Part shown: positions 10,393 to 21,313 of the stretch, piece after piece
How positions within the stretch are numbered: position 1 is the first letter of the stretch
How the letters are laid out: each line of letters opens with the position of its first letter
From: Monosporascus cannonballus
Taxonomy: Eukaryota > Ascomycota > Sordariomycetes > Xylariales
Direction of reading: 5' to 3'
NCBI GenBank assembly: GCA_004154925.1
Contig: QJNS01000065.1
Span: 133,614 to 197,613, forward strand
DNA: 64,000 bases
Notes under the pieces: model-generated
Database searches by the model: none
What the model saw: only the letters and a program-made list of their open reading frames with translations
Told to the model about the DNA's origin: nothing
Program-made: the position numbers and the translations under genes

Positions 10393-13300
10393 ATGGAAAT
10401 ACTGGGCGCTGTGGCAGGAGTTCTGGGTGGCTGTGATGTCATCCTCCGTGCGTCAAAATCCCTGATCCAATTCATATCTGATATCAAGAATGCCTGTAAA
10501 GAAATACAAGAGTTGAAGCTCGAACTCGAGAACCTCGAGGCGATTACTGGCGCCGTTCATGGGTTCCTCAAGTCCTCCAAGGCGAACCGGCAGCCTCTTA
10601 TGGCATCATCGCCCATTGCGAAAGCGGTTAAGCAATGCAGTGAGTTCATCGATACGGTGACGAAAGATTTGCCTGCAGAGGATGTCACATACTCGAAGAG
10701 AGCACTCTGGGCGGCAAAACTCAAGAGGCGAACCTGCGACATCGCCCAGGAACTCAACCGCTACACAAACCTGTTCCAGCTAGCCCTCAGTCTGGATGGA
10801 TGGAGTTTATTCTTCAAATCGTCATCGGAGACCGCCGATTCCTTGAAGGAGGTATGCGGCGACTTGCAGCGTGTTTTGGATGTCATCAAGCCCATCGAGA
10901 GCATGAGAAGGGACCTAAAGGAATGGGAGGAACATCTCCATGTCATACGGGAGGCTATAGTGTTCTGTTCGCAAGAAGCCGACTTGTCGGCTTGTAATGC
11001 TGCCATCAATCGTATCGATGCGACCTTGCATGAAGGCGAACGGCAACGAAACCAGACCAAGAATGAGAAAGAAAAGGAAGCACTCCTCGAGTTCGTCAGC
11101 CCGGTCAGGTTAGAGCTAAAGCACCGTGACATCTCAGCTATGCGCCACAAGAATACAGGGGAGTGGCTTGTACGGCGTGAGGAGTTCCAGGCTTGGTTGG
11201 GCGAGGACTCGGCCTCCATATTATGGGGCCATGGAATCCCGGGATGCGGGAAAACGGTTCTATTCAGCGCGATGGTCGAATATCTGAAGACTATCCAGGC
11301 GCAGCGAAATATGGTCTCCATCGCCGCCTATTTTACCCACAATGACACGACTTTGCACCAGATCGATGCTATTTCAGGGGCGGTTCTGCGGTCTTTGGCG
11401 GCCGCGAACTACACCAATGATGTAAACGACCTCCTCTTACGACTACAACGCAGTTGCCAATCACCGTATGAAAAACGGCTACCAACATCGGATATTCTTA
11501 ATGCCTTGAAGGAGCTCGCGGAATCTTGGACATCGGTCATCCTTTGCTTCGATGGAGTCGACGAGCTACCTGATTCTATCCAGCGGGCGTTCGTGCAGTT
11601 TCTGGGTCGTCTGATCAGGGATGTCCCACGCATTAAAATATTCGTCATGTCGAGGCCGAACATTAATCTACATTCACTGTGTCCTAAGCACCTATTCGTA
11701 AGAGCCAGTGAAGGCGACTTGAGTCTATTTCTCAACGACAACATGGGAGATATCATTGCCGACATCACACAGGATGAATCATCGACGACCCATGAAGGCC
11801 TTTGTCGAGAAATCGTCCAGAAAGCCATTCAAAAGTCAAATGGGATGTTCTTGTTGGCCAGTCTCCAAGTTCGGCAGCTGTGGTCCGCGGTATCCCCCCG
11901 CGAGATTCTCGAGCTGCTAGATGATCTACCCGAAGAGATAGACGCTCAGTATCTGGCTTACTTTGAGCGAATAGAGTCGCAGCCACGCAAGAACCTCGGA
12001 CTGAACGCTATCCTATGGGTCAGTACAGCCTGCCGACCACTGCAGGCATCCGAGCTCCTTGAAGCTTTGGCAATTAGGCCAAACAATCGCGACCGTGACC
12101 CCGCCGGCCAAATCGCATTATCAAAAGTCATCCAGGCGGCCGGGGGGTTGCTCGTGTTCGATCCAAACTCCATGGTTGTCCGACTCGTACACGAATCGCT
12201 CCAGAGTTATATCGATAGGAACTCTGACAGGCTATTCGGATCTCCGCACACCACCATACTTGAGGTCCTCGCCACGTACCTTAATTTCCGGCCCTTCGTG
12301 GATAGGAGAACGCAAATTCCGTCTAATGACTGGCTCAAGACCGAGTTGGCTAAAAGCTCATACAAGCTGCTCGAGTATTCGTGCCATCATTGGGACTACC
12401 ATGTTCGAAAAGCTGGGCAGTCAGCCCTGGATATAGGCGTCATTATTGCGGAAAGAATCGCCGTCTCATCCCTGTTGCTGGTTGTTGCTGCCGATTCCCG
12501 GCTCAAACCTCTCCCCCTCGCTGATTCATCGGGTTTCACGCCGCTCCATGTAGCCGTGTTATGGAAAATGCCGGAGCTTGCTGCCAAAATTCTGAAGCAG
12601 ACTGACGATGCTGATGTGAACGCGTACTCTGATACCGGTCTCACATCTCTACACGTAGCATCAGTCGTCGACAATGTCTCTTGCGCACGACTTCTCATCA
12701 AAGCCGATGGGGATCTTTCTGCACCTGACCGTGCTGGAAAGACACCGCTTCATATGGCTGCGATATGTGGAAGCAACCATGTCATGGACTTCTTCATGAA
12801 ATCTACCGTCGGGACTCCATGTTTCGGGGAATATAGAGATAAAGTGGATGACCAGTCAAGGACCCCATTACATCACGCTTTGGCCGGCGGTCATGTGGAA
12901 TGTGCCACGACCCTTTTGAAATTCGGGGCGGATCCCAATATTCAGTCCGCTTTGGGCCAGACGTCAGTCCATCTTGCCATACTCAGCTGCCCCGGTATCG
13001 TTTCATCCTTAGTAGATTCCGGGGCCTCACTCGATGTTGTATCCAAGAACGGCCGCTCTGCATTGCACTGGGCTTGCAGTCTGGGCAAGGTCGATGCCCC
13101 CCTGAGGGCTCTACTGCAAGGACTCGACCCCAATCTACGAGATATCGAGAGGAAGACTCCCCTCCACGTTATGGCTGAGACTAAGCACCCAGATATCGAC
13201 GCATTTGAATGGCTTCTCAAGCTTGGAGCGGACCTCAACTCGGCCGACGAGAAGGGATCGACGCCTCTTCATTTGAGTTTACGCAGCAATAACTACAATT

Positions 13301-13974
13301 TGGCACAGCACATGCTGGACCATGGTGCAAGGGTAGATCTCGTTAGTAAGGACGGAATGCTGCCAATCTCCATTGCTGTCAGACAACACAGCTGTCCTAG
13401 GAACATTCTCGACAGGCTCTTCATCGCAGAATATAATAAGGGGCTCGAGGCAGAATACCTTCTTCACCGAGCTGTGGCGCGTCAAAATGCGGACGAGGTA
13501 TACGGCCTGCTCAGTTACGGGAGCGGCACGACCGATCAAAAGAACGAGAAGGGCGAGACTCCTCTCTACTTAGCCGTCCTCCTCGCCAGCGGGCAAATCC
13601 GCCATTCTACACGCAACGAGAGGAGGTCTGACATTGTCAGCCTCTTACTCCACAAGGGCGCCAGCCCGCATGTCATGTCCCTGGCTGGCTTCACACCGCT
13701 GCACATCGCAGTAATCAAAGATTCCCTTCCGCTGCTGCGACAGCTACTCAAATTCTCGCACAGTGGTTTTCGGGACAGCAGGAACCTGCCGGGTTGGATC
13801 TCCACCCTAGCCTTCGCCGCTCTCTACTCGGAAGTGGCGTGCTTCGAGCTGCTCCTCCACACGATACAGAAGTCCCAGGAGCCGGTCATCGACGCCGATG
13901 CATTGCGCGTCATTCTGGAGGCGTTGCTCGGCAACTTCAGTGCCACAGATCACCACGAAATACCACACGCATAG
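10393..13974 (+). CDS. NACHT-ankyrin NLR-type receptor (fungal STAND protein), 1193 residues
   Basis: A single-exon gene for a signal-transduction ATPase of the kind linked in fungi to heterokaryon incompatibility and innate-immunity-like death signalling. Domain order: residues 1 to about 200 match the all-helical fungal STAND N-terminal domain (start MEILGAVAGVLGGCDVILRA). The NACHT NTPase follows, with Walker A GIPGCGKT at 281-288 and Walker B ILCFDGVDE at 383-391. A winged-helix-like region follows, and then about a dozen ankyrin repeats from ~711 to ~1120, with repeated TPLHxA cores (GFTPLHVAVL, GKTPLHMAAI, GSTPLHLSLR, GFTPLHIAVI). ATP-driven oligomerisation on ligand binding to the ankyrins is the family model. 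The ATG at 10393 begins the conserved helix. The stop TAG at 13972-13974 is followed in the same frame by 258 more sense codons, so the true C-terminus is uncertain. Confidence 0.93.
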   Translation: MEILGAVAGVLGGCDVILRASKSLIQFISDIKNACKEIQELKLELENLEAITGAVHGFLKSSKANRQPLMASSPIAKAVKQCSEFIDTVTKDLPAEDVTYSKRALWAAKLKRRTCDIAQELNRYTNLFQLALSLDGWSLFFKSSSETADSLKEVCGDLQRVLDVIKPIESMRRDLKEWEEHLHVIREAIVFCSQEADLSACNAAINRIDATLHEGERQRNQTKNEKEKEALLEFVSPVRLELKHRDISAMRHKNTGEWLVRREEFQAWLGEDSASILWGHGIPGCGKTVLFSAMVEYLKTIQAQRNMVSIAAYFTHNDTTLHQIDAISGAVLRSLAAANYTNDVNDLLLRLQRSCQSPYEKRLPTSDILNALKELAESWTSVILCFDGVDELPDSIQRAFVQFLGRLIRDVPRIKIFVMSRPNINLHSLCPKHLFVRASEGDLSLFLNDNMGDIIADITQDESSTTHEGLCREIVQKAIQKSNGMFLLASLQVRQLWSAVSPREILELLDDLPEEIDAQYLAYFERIESQPRKNLGLNAILWVSTACRPLQASELLEALAIRPNNRDRDPAGQIALSKVIQAAGGLLVFDPNSMVVRLVHESLQSYIDRNSDRLFGSPHTTILEVLATYLNFRPFVDRRTQIPSNDWLKTELAKSSYKLLEYSCHHWDYHVRKAGQSALDIGVIIAERIAVSSLLLVVAADSRLKPLPLADSSGFTPLHVAVLWKMPELAAKILKQTDDADVNAYSDTGLTSLHVASVVDNVSCARLLIKADGDLSAPDRAGKTPLHMAAICGSNHVMDFFMKSTVGTPCFGEYRDKVDDQSRTPLHHALAGGHVECATTLLKFGADPNIQSALGQTSVHLAILSCPGIVSSLVDSGASLDVVSKNGRSALHWACSLGKVDAPLRALLQGLDPNLRDIERKTPLHVMAETKHPDIDAFEWLLKLGADLNSADEKGSTPLHLSLRSNNYNLAQHMLDHGARVDLVSKDGMLPISIAVRQHSCPRNILDRLFIAEYNKGLEAEYLLHRAVARQNADEVYGLLSYGSGTTDQKNEKGETPLYLAVLLASGQIRHSTRNERRSDIVSLLLHKGASPHVMSLAGFTPLHIAVIKDSLPLLRQLLKFSHSGFRDSRNLPGWISTLAFAALYSEVACFELLLHTIQKSQEPVIDADALRVILEALLGNFSATDHHEIPHA

Positions 13975-14751
13975 AGAAGAGCGCTCAACTTGCCTGGCAT
14001 TGCCACGGCGTCAGAATGGGCGGCGCCCTTCGATGACTCCGACAGCAGTTCGATACAGAAGTGCACGCTACATAATTTTCACCACATAAACTGCTCGAAG
14101 TTCGACGAGTTGTGCCAGAAAATTGTGCTACTGGCCCCTTGCATCGGGACAGACGGCCAGCCACTGGCGCAGTTACCCACCGTCGCGCCAATATTCGAGA
14201 AGTGGCGAGGCTTATGCAAAGCAGATCTCAAAATGTCCAGCAGCAGCGGTGACGCAGCAGACGAAAAGGACCGCAACTCCCATCTCACCCATGACCCCAC
14301 GCCATCCTCGTCGGGACGCAAGCGGCCCATGGCCTCCTGGACGCCCTGCCGGCACAGAGCCATCACCGCACTGCGGGCGCTCGAGAGACCGGAAAGCGCC
14401 AGCAACGGGGTCATCCGGAAAGGCAGCGCCGTCGCCAACGACGACGTGTGGGAAGACGAACTACCATTGACTACCATCGCCACCGCCACCTTGGCCCAGG
14501 AGATCGAAGTCATGGAGACGAAGTTCCGACGGATGTCACTGGCCCACCTCATCACGGACAGGGTACGCGCGGGCAGCATCGACGCGCGGGGCCTGTCGAT
14601 CGCCGGGCCCGGCCTGAGTACCAAGGAACTCAGCGCGTATGACAAAACGAGGTTGTCTATGCTTAAGCAGCGCTGGCTTTCGATGAAAAACCGTGGGGGA
14701 AAATTGGTTGGCGGATCGAGAGGGCGGGCGTTTCAGCATACGAGAGGTTGA
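13975..14751 (+). other. In-frame coding-like continuation after the NLR stop codon (258 sense codons, then TGA)
   Basis: Directly after the TAG of the NLR gene the same frame stays open to TGA at 14749-14751, starting RRALNLPGIATASEW. It has coding-like composition, for example FDELCQKIVLLAPC and a conserved-looking segment around MSLAHLITDRVRAGSIDARGL near the C-terminus. There is no ATG near its beginning (the first in-frame ATG is well inside), no splice site that skips the stop, and no gap for a promoter. Three readings fit: the gene originally encoded about 1452 residues and this strain carries a CAG-to-TAG mutation; the stop is read through; or a separate gene starts at an internal ATG. 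I favour the first. The extension matches no domain I know. Confidence 0.6.
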
Positions 14752-17700
14752 CGTCACGAAGTCAACCATAGACGTAGGTGGTATGTTCGTGGTTACGCAA
14801 AGAAGAGGGGAAATTCTTTGCGCGGGCTACCTAATATATGTATAGTCGCTAGCCAGTGGCAGAATAAGCCGGTCAGAGGGGTGCCTCGGTTCGACGTCGT
14901 TGCCCAGGTATCGACAGAGGGGATCACGTGATCTCCGTTACAGTTGAGGGAACAGAGTGATGTGTTTACAATGTATTAATTAAAATTGCTGCGACAGGGT
15001 AAACATGTTGTTGCTGTTGCATTTAACGCTGTACACGTTCAGGCTACCCTCATCTACCTAGGCCGCCAACGCAGAAGCAGGGGACACACCTCAATTCCCC
15101 TTTATCAACGAATTAGAGTCTGAACAATGAAGATGATTAATAAGTTCAGCACTCAAATATCCATGTAAGCATCAATCTCTAGAATAACGAATAACAGGAG
15201 ATCCGTTAACAGTCTCCAGTAATAAATAGGCTAGGAAGTAAGGAGAATTGGTTACGCTGTGACTGCACCCCAGCAGAAGGCCACCGTACAGAAACGATCA
15301 CGGAACACTAAGCACAGGTATCCACGACCGGCTCCAACACCCTGTCCCTGTTTTGGGGTCAGAACCATCCTAGAGGTTCAAGGAAAAGGATCGATAACCA
15401 TGAAGACCACGCACACTCACAACTACCAGCGGCAAAAAAGCAGAGACAGCGACCGAATTCCAAAACCTTTAACTCCGGTGACGAAGCTAGAGTTAGGTTA
15501 CGAAGGACAGTGACCAACACAAAAGGCAGGTCAGAAAAAAGAGGGCCTGAGGCAAAAGTGGTGCCCTGGGCTGCATTCAGGGAAGAGAGCATCGACTCCC
15601 GCTTCCTACCGACCTCGCGACTTCAACCACACGGAACTCTGGGATGCGCTCCGCTCAGCCTGCTGTCCACTCCCCAACCTATTGGGTAGGTAGCGACCAC
15701 CAGGAAGAAGGCTACTTGCCCCTCAAGACTTGGGAGGACGTCGGCACCGCACGGACGGCCTCGGAGAAGGCCGACAGGGCCCACTCCGAGCTGCCCGCTG
15801 GCGAGACTACCACGCAGAAGAATGTGTCGTGGTAACAAAGTGACCATATATACAACGCTATTGCTTAGCCACGCAATAGCGGCGTCGCTTTTACGACAGA
15901 ATGTCAGGGTTTCGACTCCTTTTAAAGGCAAGGCTGCCGCTATGGCTGAAGTCGACATTCCCTCCCCTTACCCGGCAAGCGAAAACTCCATTAGAAGGCC
16001 CTGGTCGGCTTCCCGGACTCCGTCAGAGTAGCCACATATCTGGCGACACCCCGGCCCCATAAGACTGGGCTCAAATATGTGCTACCCTGGAATCCATTCA
16101 GGAGGGCGTCAAAGAGCGTCGAACCCCCTAAGTAGACCGCCGCTGACCACCGTCGCGTGGGATCACTGGCTTGATTTAGGAAATCGCCTGACGGAGAACG
16201 AAGTAATTCCTGTCAAAGGAGCTTCTTCAGGGCTATAAGCGGGCAACAAGAGCAGTGTTGAACAGGACGATCAGCATGGGTCATGGCAATAAGCTGTTCA
16301 CGAGAAGACACCGCCAAGCACGTAGTTGGGGGCAAGACGGGCCCAGAGTCAAAGAGACCCTTACGTGATTCTGCGCCGGCTGCGGTCAGAAGGACAACGA
16401 TGCGGAAGGGGTCAACGAGGCGACTGCCCTGGATAAAGCACTAGATCGGAGGCCCTGAAGGTGCGAGTATTGTTACACAGGGTCGATCCCCCGATGCGTG
16501 CGGGCAGGATCAGGGAGGCGTGTGAGGATCACGATCAACCATCGAATGTGGATGCATGGAAATACGAGTCTAGGGAAGAGGCTCCTTCCAGGTACTGTCT
16601 TGTGCGGACGGAATGGGATTGCGGGTTCTGAAAAGCGGGCTGTCGCAGACAAATCCACGGACTACAAGACCTTGACGAAGCTGAGGCCATTGGTCTCATG
16701 CAGAACGAAATTCAGATCGTCCGCGTAGGCTTGGACGAGCTGAACTATTCCAGCGTGACAAAGGCTATTCTGATGCCCGAAGCTTTAGCGGCGATGATGA
16801 GGGGCGAGCAAGGTGAAGGTGATGATGCCCATCCTGCATTTAAGGAAGAATTCTACCACCTCATGGTGTTCCTCAACAAGGCATACTGCAGTTACTGCAC
16901 GGTAGATGCTTTGACCGAGAGCTAACGGACTTACCTGAGCGGGGGTCGGGACATCATCCTGCAGGCCTACCTAAAGGCCCAGAAGCGCCTGGCGTCGTGA
17001 CTAAGAACAGCGGGGGCTTCTTTAGCTGCTGGGAGATCACCTCTATCCAATTTGCCGCGCTTGTCTGCGGTTCGCGGGCTTCGTGACCCGATAAGCTACT
17101 TAAGGGCCATGGGCTTCGGGATTCGCGGTTCGATATATTCTTATTTATTGTCAAGATACCCCATATGCCTCCGTCACACTAGACACACGCTTCTCGGGGA
17201 TATGATGACAACGACACGTCGAATACAGCAGTGGATATCCTGAAGGATAATATGAGCATCGCAACGGACTATTCTACAATACATCATCTAGGAGAATACA
17301 GAGGCCGATGATCCCAGATAGATGTCGCGAGGGGTTTGTCGAATGATCTACGATGCAAACCATCATCCCCCGCCAGGATGATCCGTGATCTGAACGGGGT
17401 CAGCATTGTAACCTTACAAGGAAGCTCCTCGACAATTTCGTGCGTTATTCTGACTGTATTCAGAATACAACTGACAGGTCCAGGACACGTACCGTCATTA
17501 GGGCTATAATCGGTGCGCATGATCGTGCAGTGAAGGCCGTAAATGGAGCGTGTGCTCCCGCCATGCAACAATAGGAGGCACGTCTTTGATGAATGGACAT
17601 TCTGCTACTGCCGGGCAAAAATAGGAGTCACTACGCCCAATTCAATGGGCGGACACGTCCAATCTTCATTGGAGGGGGGCGATCGCCGGAGCCCAGAAGG

Positions 17701-18583
17701 ATAATAGCGTCGAGTCATATCTCGTGACACCATACAAGGAACACTGTAGCCAAGCTCATTGCCCCCTTGATAATGCCAGCGGTCACACGGAACCCGCCGC
17801 GGCCTCCGACACATCCACCACAGACCAGAAGAAACCGGGCGGTACCGTCGCCGGTGCCCCCGAGCAAAGGACCTCAAAAGTACGAGCTGGCAGAACCTTA
17901 AATTGCATCGCGATGGCCGCTAACGCAACCACAGTTGCTGGCACGTGGACACCCTTGCGGAGCAGCTGGAAACAGAAGCGCCAGAGACTCCACCGCCACC
18001 TCTGGAGCTATCTTTTCAGCGAGGCGGTTCTACCACGTCGTGACACAACGCAAGTTATACACAGAAGGGCGTTCTTGTAAGAAGGAGGCTTAGCCCACCT
18101 TGAGGGCCAAGAGGTGAAGCGAAGCGAGCTACATATAGTTCAAGCGGGACAAGATGTTAGTCCTCATAGAATGCTTATCCTCGGAGAACACCTGGTCGTC
18201 TAGGCTATAGTTGTTGGTATTACCTGGGATACTTCTTGTTAAGTTAGTAGTATAGAACGTAGCTCGGTATTCAAGGTTGCGTCAGAACTGAGTAGCATTC
18301 AGTCCTACCAGTACTGCTAATCGAGCCACTAAGGTCTGCTTTCAGCGTCCGCTGTTTTTATGGGTCACTTGAAAAACCAGGGGCAAGTGTGGGATTGATA
18401 GTATATTCATAACCGTATATCTGGGCTTTTGGTTTGAGGTTCCTGTAACAAACAATACTCTTTGAGAATAGCCTGTAGAGCGGCCAGGTTTCTGCGCGCC
18501 CAACCAAGACAGAATCAGCCAGTCACCTTGCTGCTGATATCGCCCCCAAACCCACCCCAACTCGACCTGCTCGGCAGTCAAGC
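14752..18583. other. Long gene-poor stretch (3.8 kb) with one MITE
   Basis: Composition is ordinary (not AT-rich) but no frame gives a recognisable protein. The open frame at 16698-16925 (+), with LNYSSVTKAILMPEALAAMM, has some protein-like character and could be a relic, but I cannot assign it. The frame at 17724-18080 (+) lacks motifs. The only structured item is the MITE copy at 15825-15898. Confidence 0.45.
15825..15898 (+). mobile_element. Short hairpin MITE, copy 2 (74 bp, perfect 5-bp target duplication)
   Basis: Starts TGTCGTGGTAACAAAGTGAC and ends CGTCGCTTTTACGACA. The outermost 6 bp are perfect inverted repeats (TGTCGT/ACGACA), with a looser match inward. A perfect inner stem CGCTATTGC/GCAATAGCG encloses an 8-nt loop. 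It is flanked on both sides by GAATG, a clean 5-bp target-site duplication. Too short to code for anything, so it must be moved by an autonomous DNA transposon elsewhere. Confidence 0.8.
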
Positions 18584-19351
18584 TTATAATTTGCGCGAAT
18601 CAAGGTAATCCGTCAATGTCACCATTGTGATAATGGTCGCCAGTTCCCACTGTTGACCAAGGGGCCCAGACGCTCCAGTACCGAGAAGCTCGAACCTCCA
18701 ACGCTTCCTTCCCTTCTTTAACCGCTGAAGGATCCCGATCTTCTCTCTCCCGTCGCTGGTTAAAGCCGATACGTCTGTAAGAGAATCGTTCGTCATGCGT
18801 ACCAACTCCCAACTGGAAGCCTTGTTAACAGGGGAAACGGGCATGATATCCAGATCGCCTGCGGCTCGCCACTCGAAGTCCTCCACTGCGTTGGCGACAC
18901 CTGTCTTAATGGAGAAGCGGAATATGAGCTTGTTCTCGTCCTTGGTGACGGTGAAATCCGTGCCCGGGACTTGCTCCCGGGGCGGGCCCAGATGAACGGC
19001 CCACTTCGTCATATGCTGGCCAGGCTCGTACCGGGCATAAGCGAGCATCCGAGAATAGGCAAGAATTCCGTCCAGAAGGTAAACATCCATTCCTTCTCTT
19101 GAGTTGGCCCGACGACGCGATCCTACGAAGCTATACAAGGGCTGTTCTTGATGTTCTCCGAGGATGTAATCGGGCGGTGCGTATTCAGGCGGTGCGTGCG
19201 TTACACGGTAGATGTTGAACTTCGTTGGGAATCTGCGCCCATGTGCCGTAGCCACTTTCAGGTTGGACTTTCTTGCGGACATCTTGACTCTCCATTTGTG
19301 CATTCCCCCGCGGCTGACGGAGCCGTAGGGCGCCGTGGGTGTTATCGCCAT
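18584..19351 (-). CDS. Hypothetical protein, 255 residues
   Basis: A single uninterrupted frame with protein-like composition. The N-terminal ~30 residues are basic and low in structure. The core has alternating hydrophobic/aromatic stretches (KFNIYRVTHAPPEYAPPDYI, QPLYSFVGSR, DVYLLDGILAYSRMLAYARY) and later KLIFRFSIKTGVANAVEDFEWR followed by SSWELVRM. Short beta-strand-like blocks ending in an FEWR/WELVRM pattern remind me of fungal tubby-C/LURP-one-like proteins, but I cannot confirm that. There is no signal peptide and no membrane segment; the C-terminal LATIITMVTLTDYL is mildly hydrophobic. The start at 19351 is the first ATG; M at 19303 is an alternative. Function unknown. Confidence 0.62.
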   Translation of the reverse strand: MAITPTAPYGSVSRGGMHKWRVKMSARKSNLKVATAHGRRFPTKFNIYRVTHAPPEYAPPDYILGEHQEQPLYSFVGSRRRANSREGMDVYLLDGILAYSRMLAYARYEPGQHMTKWAVHLGPPREQVPGTDFTVTKDENKLIFRFSIKTGVANAVEDFEWRAAGDLDIMPVSPVNKASSWELVRMTNDSLTDVSALTSDGREKIGILQRLKKGRKRWRFELLGTGASGPLGQQWELATIITMVTLTDYLDSRKL

Positions 19352-20100
19352 GTCGAATATGGGTGTATCGTGCCCATTCCAAGAGGGGCCACGTTTGTGC
19401 TCACGAATGGGCTACATAGGCTGATACTTCCAGGATCCGCAAAAGAGGGGAGGCAGAAGCGTTATATGGTGGAAGTTCTAGGATAGTGGCCGGGAAGATA
19501 CCAGGCCACAGAATCAACAGTGCAGTAAGAATGCTTTTCTAAGGGGTATAACAAGTAGTCTAGTTGAACAGGCGATTTAGGAGAAATAAGGTAACTTCTC
19601 GGGGGTAGAGGGAGTTGTTTCTGTTTGTTGTTCAATAACTGATGAAGAAGGCCATGGACGCCACCCACGCAACTACTCGTGTTGAAACGCGTACTATTGT
19701 AAAGGCATTGCGACTTCCTTGAACGGTTGCATGTGTGTAGTCTAGGAAAGAAATACCGAGGGAAGGGCGGAGCGAGGTGTGGCTTCCCGCCTCTAGACCG
19801 CTTGTATAGGGCGTGGCGATCCAGCGATGGACCCCGGTGGTATCGGACCACGGAGAACCACAATCAAAGACCTCTACATCGTAGATCAAGTAACTTTCAT
19901 AGTATCACCTAGTTATGCTTTAAATTGGTCATTAGGAGGGTCAGAGCAATTCAATTAACCCTCAACGATGCTTTCCCTCAGCCTATGGGCGGTCTTACAT
20001 TGTCACCTCTGAACAAAGCCGCAAATGCTGTTCCTCAATGTGCAAGGTTGTATCCTCTAATAGCCCAACAAGAAAGGCAGGGTATCTGTGGATGACTGGC
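19352..20100. other. Intergenic
   Basis: About 750 bases between two reverse-strand genes. It would hold the promoter of the hypothetical gene and the 3' flank of the small nuclear-type gene. Nothing else was seen. Confidence 0.5.
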
Positions 20101-20658
20101 TTAGACCTCACCATCCATCATCTCCTCATCCTCACCCGCGCCGCCCGCAAACTCCTTTTCGTCCGCGTCCCTCATCTCCTCGCTCATCTCCTCGTCTTTG
20201 ACTGTGGCTTCGGTCTTGACGGTGCTCTTGCGGCGCTTGGTCCGTTTCGTAGGAGTGGTTGCGCTCTCTCCGGCGGCAGCAGCGACAGTCTTGCGTTTGC
20301 GGGAGCTGGCAGTGCCGGAGCCGCTGCCGGCGCCTTTGCCCTTGGCATTATTGGCGGGGGTGGAAGGGCCCGCAGCACTCTCCTGTTCGTCATCGCCATT
20401 GGCCTCGGCAATCTTCTTTTTGATGTTTCGCATGGCTGGGTATAGGCTTCGCGGGTTCGTGTAATTGGTGAGCTTCGCAAGTTTGTCCATGTCGAACTGT
20501 TCTTGGCATCAATAAGAGGGTAATGAGTAGGGAGACGTCGAAAAAAGGTGTTAGGGCTAGCCACGTACCTCAGGCGGAGACTTCATACAGAGCCAAGCTT
20601 TGGAGAGGATCTCCTTCTCGCGTTCGTTGAACAAGTTGTCGGTGTTCTGTGAAGACAT
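20101..20658 (-). CDS. Small nuclear-type protein with a lysine-rich tail, two exons, 161 residues
   Basis: Exon 1 is 20658-20569 (30 codons) and exon 2 is 20496-20101, separated by a 72-nt intron with donor GTACGT and acceptor AACAG, phase 0. The N-terminal half (NEREKEILSKAWLCMKSPPE, then FDMDKLAKLTNYTNPRSLY and PAMRNIKKKI) has the pattern of a compact helical domain common in filamentous fungi: a first helix starting at the EKEIL segment, a D-x-x-KLA helix, then a helix with a KKK end, probably DNA- or chromatin-binding. The rest is low complexity: Ala/Gly/Ser spacers, a strong nuclear-localisation-like TPTKRTKRRKSTVKTE, and an acidic C-terminus (VKDEEMSEEM, GEDEEMMDGE). I infer a nuclear role; the exact family name is not certain. 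Confidence 0.78.
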
Positions 20659-21217
20659 GATGGCTGTATATGAGCAGAAGTTGAAGAACGTTCAAAGTGC
20701 TTGAGCCGTAGGCTGTAGGGATTTTCAAGTCAGTCAGAGACCCCCAGTATTCAAGGAAGCGCTTGGCGGTTAGGTCACCGACGATACTGCTTGTCGTAGA
20801 TGAAGGTGTGGGATGGAATTTCCAAGGGACAAACGGGGGAGTGAACCGTGTCCAGGAGAAACACTTGATGCTATGCGCGTGAGGATGGTATCCTTGTTGA
20901 CGGTAGTGATCTGAGTAGGTAGGGATAAATGTAAAGCCTCCCCCAACCGACCAGAATGGGGCGGATACGTGTAGTGGAATGGGTCATGGACTGATAACCC
21001 CAGGGACGAGGAATTGTGCTATTACCAAGCAGACAGCTATCCGACAGATGATGTGCCAGACATGAAGGAACTGATGATGTAGAAGTTATTGATTCACGCA
21101 GACCTGATGGAATGTAACAAAGAAGGTCAAGAAAAAAAAAAGGGTTGTCCTGGGGCAAGACGACATCATCGCGCAGCGTGGACGACTGCATAAGCGGGTT
21201 TACCTTGTTACCAATGG

Positions 21218-21313
21218 AATAGGAGCGTCGATCGAATAGGGGTCGTCGATGTAATAAGGACTGTCTAACTGATGATGGGGTGGGTGCCTGTGGATGTGAA
21301 ATAGGGACCGTCG
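21218..21313 (+). repeat. Cluster 1 of a degenerate 15-bp motif (AATAGGGGYCGKCGA)
   Basis: Copies begin at 21218 (AATAGGAGCGTCGA), 21235 (AATAGGGGTCGTCGA) and 21299 (AATAGGGACCGTCGA), all on the same strand. A second cluster lies 0.9 kb downstream. Confidence 0.55.

Noticed and set aside
13990..14751. A separate 253-residue gene starting at 13990
   Set aside because: The codon at 13990 is TTG, not ATG, and the frame continues unbroken from the NLR gene's stop. An unrelated gene would need a promoter and an ATG; the extension is better read as part of the NLR gene.
16698..16925. Protein-like frame (LNYSSVTKAILMPEALAAMM)
   Set aside because: It may be a relic of a gene, but flanking frames do not extend it through plausible introns and I recognise no family, so I did not annotate it as a gene.
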